This document shows positions 5,946-7,566 of a stretch of DNA of 7,566 nucleotides, piece by piece. Each line of letters opens with the position of its first letter. The stretch's first letter is position 1. Below the pieces are notes generated by a model. The model did not search any database. It was given only the letters and a program-made list of their open reading frames with translations, and was not told where the DNA came from. The position numbers were made by a program, and so were the translations under genes. The stretch is from JAEUIV01 sp033763795 (GTDB taxonomy: Bacteria; Planctomycetota; Phycisphaerae; Phycisphaerales; UBA1924): the NCBI GenBank assembly GCA_033763795.1, contig JANRJV010000074.1, positions 1 through 7,566 on the forward strand, given 5' to 3'.

Positions 5946-7544
5946 ATGATCCGCGGCGTCGTTATCGGCGGGTGTCTCGCGATCGCGATCACCCTGGGAA
6001 CAGCGCGGTCCGTCCATGCCCAGAGCATCGGGACGGCGATCACCTACCAGGGGCACGTCGACGAGAGCGGCGCGCTGGTCAACGGGACGGCCGACTTCCA
6101 GGTCACGCTGTGGACCGCGGCTGTGGCCGGGACGCAGGTCGGGCCGACGCTGTCGTTCAGCGGCGTTCAGGTTACGGACGGGTTCTTCAGCCTGACGCTC
6201 GACTTCGGACCCACGGCGTGGACGGGCAGCGTCCGCTGGCTGCAGGTCGCGTCGCGCGTGCCGGCGGGCGGCGGGGCCTTCGTGAACCTTCCGCGTCAGC
6301 AGATCATGCCGGTGCCCTTCGCGGTGAAGGCGGGCTCGCTGGCCGACGGCAACCTCGGGCTGGGCGGGGTCAACAACCCGCTCTATCCGCTGACGTTCTC
6401 CAACACGCTGGGCGACAAGATCAGCCTGTACGGCAACGCGAGCAACCACTTCGGCTTCGGCGTGCAGGCCTCGCAGTTCCAGATGTTCACCGACAGCGTG
6501 AACGCGGACATCACCTTCGGCTACAAGAACACGCAGGGGTCGCTCGTCGAGGTCATGCGGATGCAGGGCGACGGGCGCCTGGGCATCGGGACGACGAACG
6601 CGCGGAGCAAGCTGCACCTCCTGGGCAACGCGAACGTGATGACGCTCGAGGGCACGGACCACGCGTTCATCGAGATCTTCCCGGACGCGATCGCCGGGGG
6701 CCGCGGGGGGTACATCGGCTTTGCCGGGGCCGCGAGCAACAACCTGGTCTTGCGGAACGAGCGCACGGGCGCTCACCTGATTCTCGGCACGACGACCGCG
6801 GGCAACGTGGGCATCGGTCTGGTGGACGGCGGGACCCCGACGGCGAAGCTGGACGTCAACGGGAGCCTCAAGGCGACGGCGTTCCAGCTCACGGGCAACG
6901 GCGCCGGGGCGGGCAAGGTGCTGGGGAGCGACGCCGCGGGCGTGGCGTCGTGGATCACGATGCCCGGCAGTGGCTCGCAGTGGACGACGGCGGGCGCCAA
7001 CATCCACTACAACGCGGGCAACGTGGGCATCGGGACGAGCTCGCCCGTGGCGAAGCTGGACGTGCAGGGCACGGCCCGCGTCAACACGCTCGAGATCGAC
7101 GCCGGGGCCGACCTGGCGGAGAACTTCGACATCGCGTCGGCGCTGGTGGGCGAGGAAACGATCGTTGCGGCGCCGGGGATGGTGGTGAGCATCGATCGCG
7201 ACGAAGTCGGCAAGCTCGTCGTGAGCAGCGATGCGTACGACCGGCGCGTGGCGGGGATCGTGAGCGGCGCGGGCGGCGTCAACCCCGGGCTGACGCTGTC
7301 GCAGCCCGGGACGATCGCCGACGGCGAGCATCCCGTGGCGAGCGTGGGCCGGGTGTGGTGCTACGCCGACGCGGACGCGGGCGGTCCGATCGAGGCGGGT
7401 GACATCCTCACGACGTCCCCGACGGCGGGGCACGCCATGCGTGCGGGCGACGCGGCCCGCGCTCCGGGCGCCACCATCGGCAAGGCCATGTCGTCGCTCG
7501 AGAAGGGCAAGGGTCTCGTCCTCGTCCTCGTGTCGCTCCAGTAA
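5946..7544 (+). CDS. Secreted surface protein with NVGIGT-type tail-fibre-like repeats
   Basis: Exported protein of 532 residues with no recognised enzymatic activity. A signal peptide fills residues 1-26 (hydrophobic 5-19, likely cleavage near VHAQS). Residues about 30-130 form a beta-rich domain of the kind 'ITYQG.L...G..v.G..dF...L..a...GtqvG', closing with NLPRQQIMPVPFAVKA. The middle carries three repeats related to phage tail fibres and other trimeric fibres: GDGRLGIGTTNARSKLHLLG (208-227), GNVGIGLV...AKLDVNG (286-306) and GNVGIGTSSPVAKLDVQG (358-375). The C-terminal part (about 388-532) has DLAENFD, PGMVVSID, VAGIVSG and GDILTTSPTAGHAM, resembling C-terminal domains of fibre proteins, some of which self-cleave or act as folding chaperones (Peptidase_G2/IMC-like). 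There is no C-terminal anchor or sorting signal. AGGAG at 5933-5937 fixes the start. It is transcribed away from the sigma operon across a shared control region and could be one of its targets, but no promoter evidence shows this. The role is probably as a surface fibre or adhesin; the function is unproven. Confidence 0.85.
   Translation: MIRGVVIGGCLAIAITLGTARSVHAQSIGTAITYQGHVDESGALVNGTADFQVTLWTAAVAGTQVGPTLSFSGVQVTDGFFSLTLDFGPTAWTGSVRWLQVASRVPAGGGAFVNLPRQQIMPVPFAVKAGSLADGNLGLGGVNNPLYPLTFSNTLGDKISLYGNASNHFGFGVQASQFQMFTDSVNADITFGYKNTQGSLVEVMRMQGDGRLGIGTTNARSKLHLLGNANVMTLEGTDHAFIEIFPDAIAGGRGGYIGFAGAASNNLVLRNERTGAHLILGTTTAGNVGIGLVDGGTPTAKLDVNGSLKATAFQLTGNGAGAGKVLGSDAAGVASWITMPGSGSQWTTAGANIHYNAGNVGIGTSSPVAKLDVQGTARVNTLEIDAGADLAENFDIASALVGEETIVAAPGMVVSIDRDEVGKLVVSSDAYDRRVAGIVSGAGGVNPGLTLSQPGTIADGEHPVASVGRVWCYADADAGGPIEAGDILTTSPTAGHAMRAGDAARAPGATIGKAMSSLEKGKGLVLVLVSLQ
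6797..7033 (+). repeat. 21-bp exact direct repeat encoding the (A)GNVGIG motif
   Basis: The 21 bases at 6797-6817 recur exactly at 7013-7033, both in frame and both encoding the AGNVGIG core of the fibre repeats. Both are followed after a short gap by a further shared stretch coding for AKLDV. The conservation reaches base level, which points to internal duplication or gene conversion within the gene and offers a site for recombination that would delete a 216-bp unit (72 codons) in frame. Confidence 0.8.
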
Positions 7545-7566
7545 GCACCAGACCTGGGAGAAGCCA

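Noticed and set aside
5669..7402. A 577-codon plus-strand frame, and a 500-codon minus-strand frame (5931-7433), across the surface-protein gene.
   Set aside because: Both are low-complexity Arg/Gly/Ala-rich shadows. The 5946-7544 frame has a signal peptide, an AGGAG site and recognisable repeats.
7545..7566. The GGGAG stretch at the right end as the ribosome site of a next gene.
   Set aside because: The purine-rich sequence is suggestive, but no start codon or coding sequence lies inside the window.
1..7566. CRISPR arrays, tRNA or rRNA genes, insertion sequences, riboswitches.
   Set aside because: No spaced repeats, cloverleaf-like segments, transposase motifs or terminal inverted repeats were seen on reading both strands.

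Overview
The window is GC-rich DNA whose gene set fits a planctomycete, probably a Phycisphaerae-like member of the Planctomycetota. The signs are an ECF sigma factor of the Sigma70_ECF type next to 'Hanks-type kinase - one membrane segment - sensor' proteins, one with a long WD40 region, and a secreted protein with 'NVGIGT..P..KLDV.G' repeats. This placement is an inference from family content; there is no rRNA or other marker.

Layout. (1) Positions 1-370, plus strand: the 3' part of a small gene resembling Imm11/DUF1629 immunity-type proteins; it runs off the left edge. (2) Positions 457-5745, minus strand: a compact operon read right to left, made of an ECF sigma factor (5745-5182), a receptor kinase with a C-terminal WD40 region (5185-1859, sharing an ATGA stop/start overlap with the sigma gene) and a second membrane kinase (1833/1828-457, 25-30 bp further on). 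(3) Positions 5746-5945: a divergent control region. (4) Positions 5946-7544, plus strand: a secreted, beta-rich surface protein. The last 22 bases hold a purine-rich stretch that may be the ribosome site of a further gene.

How it may work. In planctomycetes, ECF sigma factors are often encoded beside Ser/Thr kinases instead of beside membrane anti-sigma factors. This sigma factor lacks the acidic region 2.2 patch of ordinary ECF sigmas and has a threonine (T52) there. That matches the logic of the phosphorylation-activated ECF43 group (EcfP/PknT of Vibrio parahaemolyticus). The proposed module is: the extracytoplasmic WD40 region senses something, the cytoplasmic kinase phosphorylates the sigma factor, and the sigma factor redirects transcription, possibly including the divergent surface-protein gene.

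Two oddities stand out. The second kinase carries a G8/C8 homopolymer that puts its family-like N-terminus out of frame with its kinase domain. The same kinase also stops just after its membrane segment, without the sensor domain its relatives usually carry.
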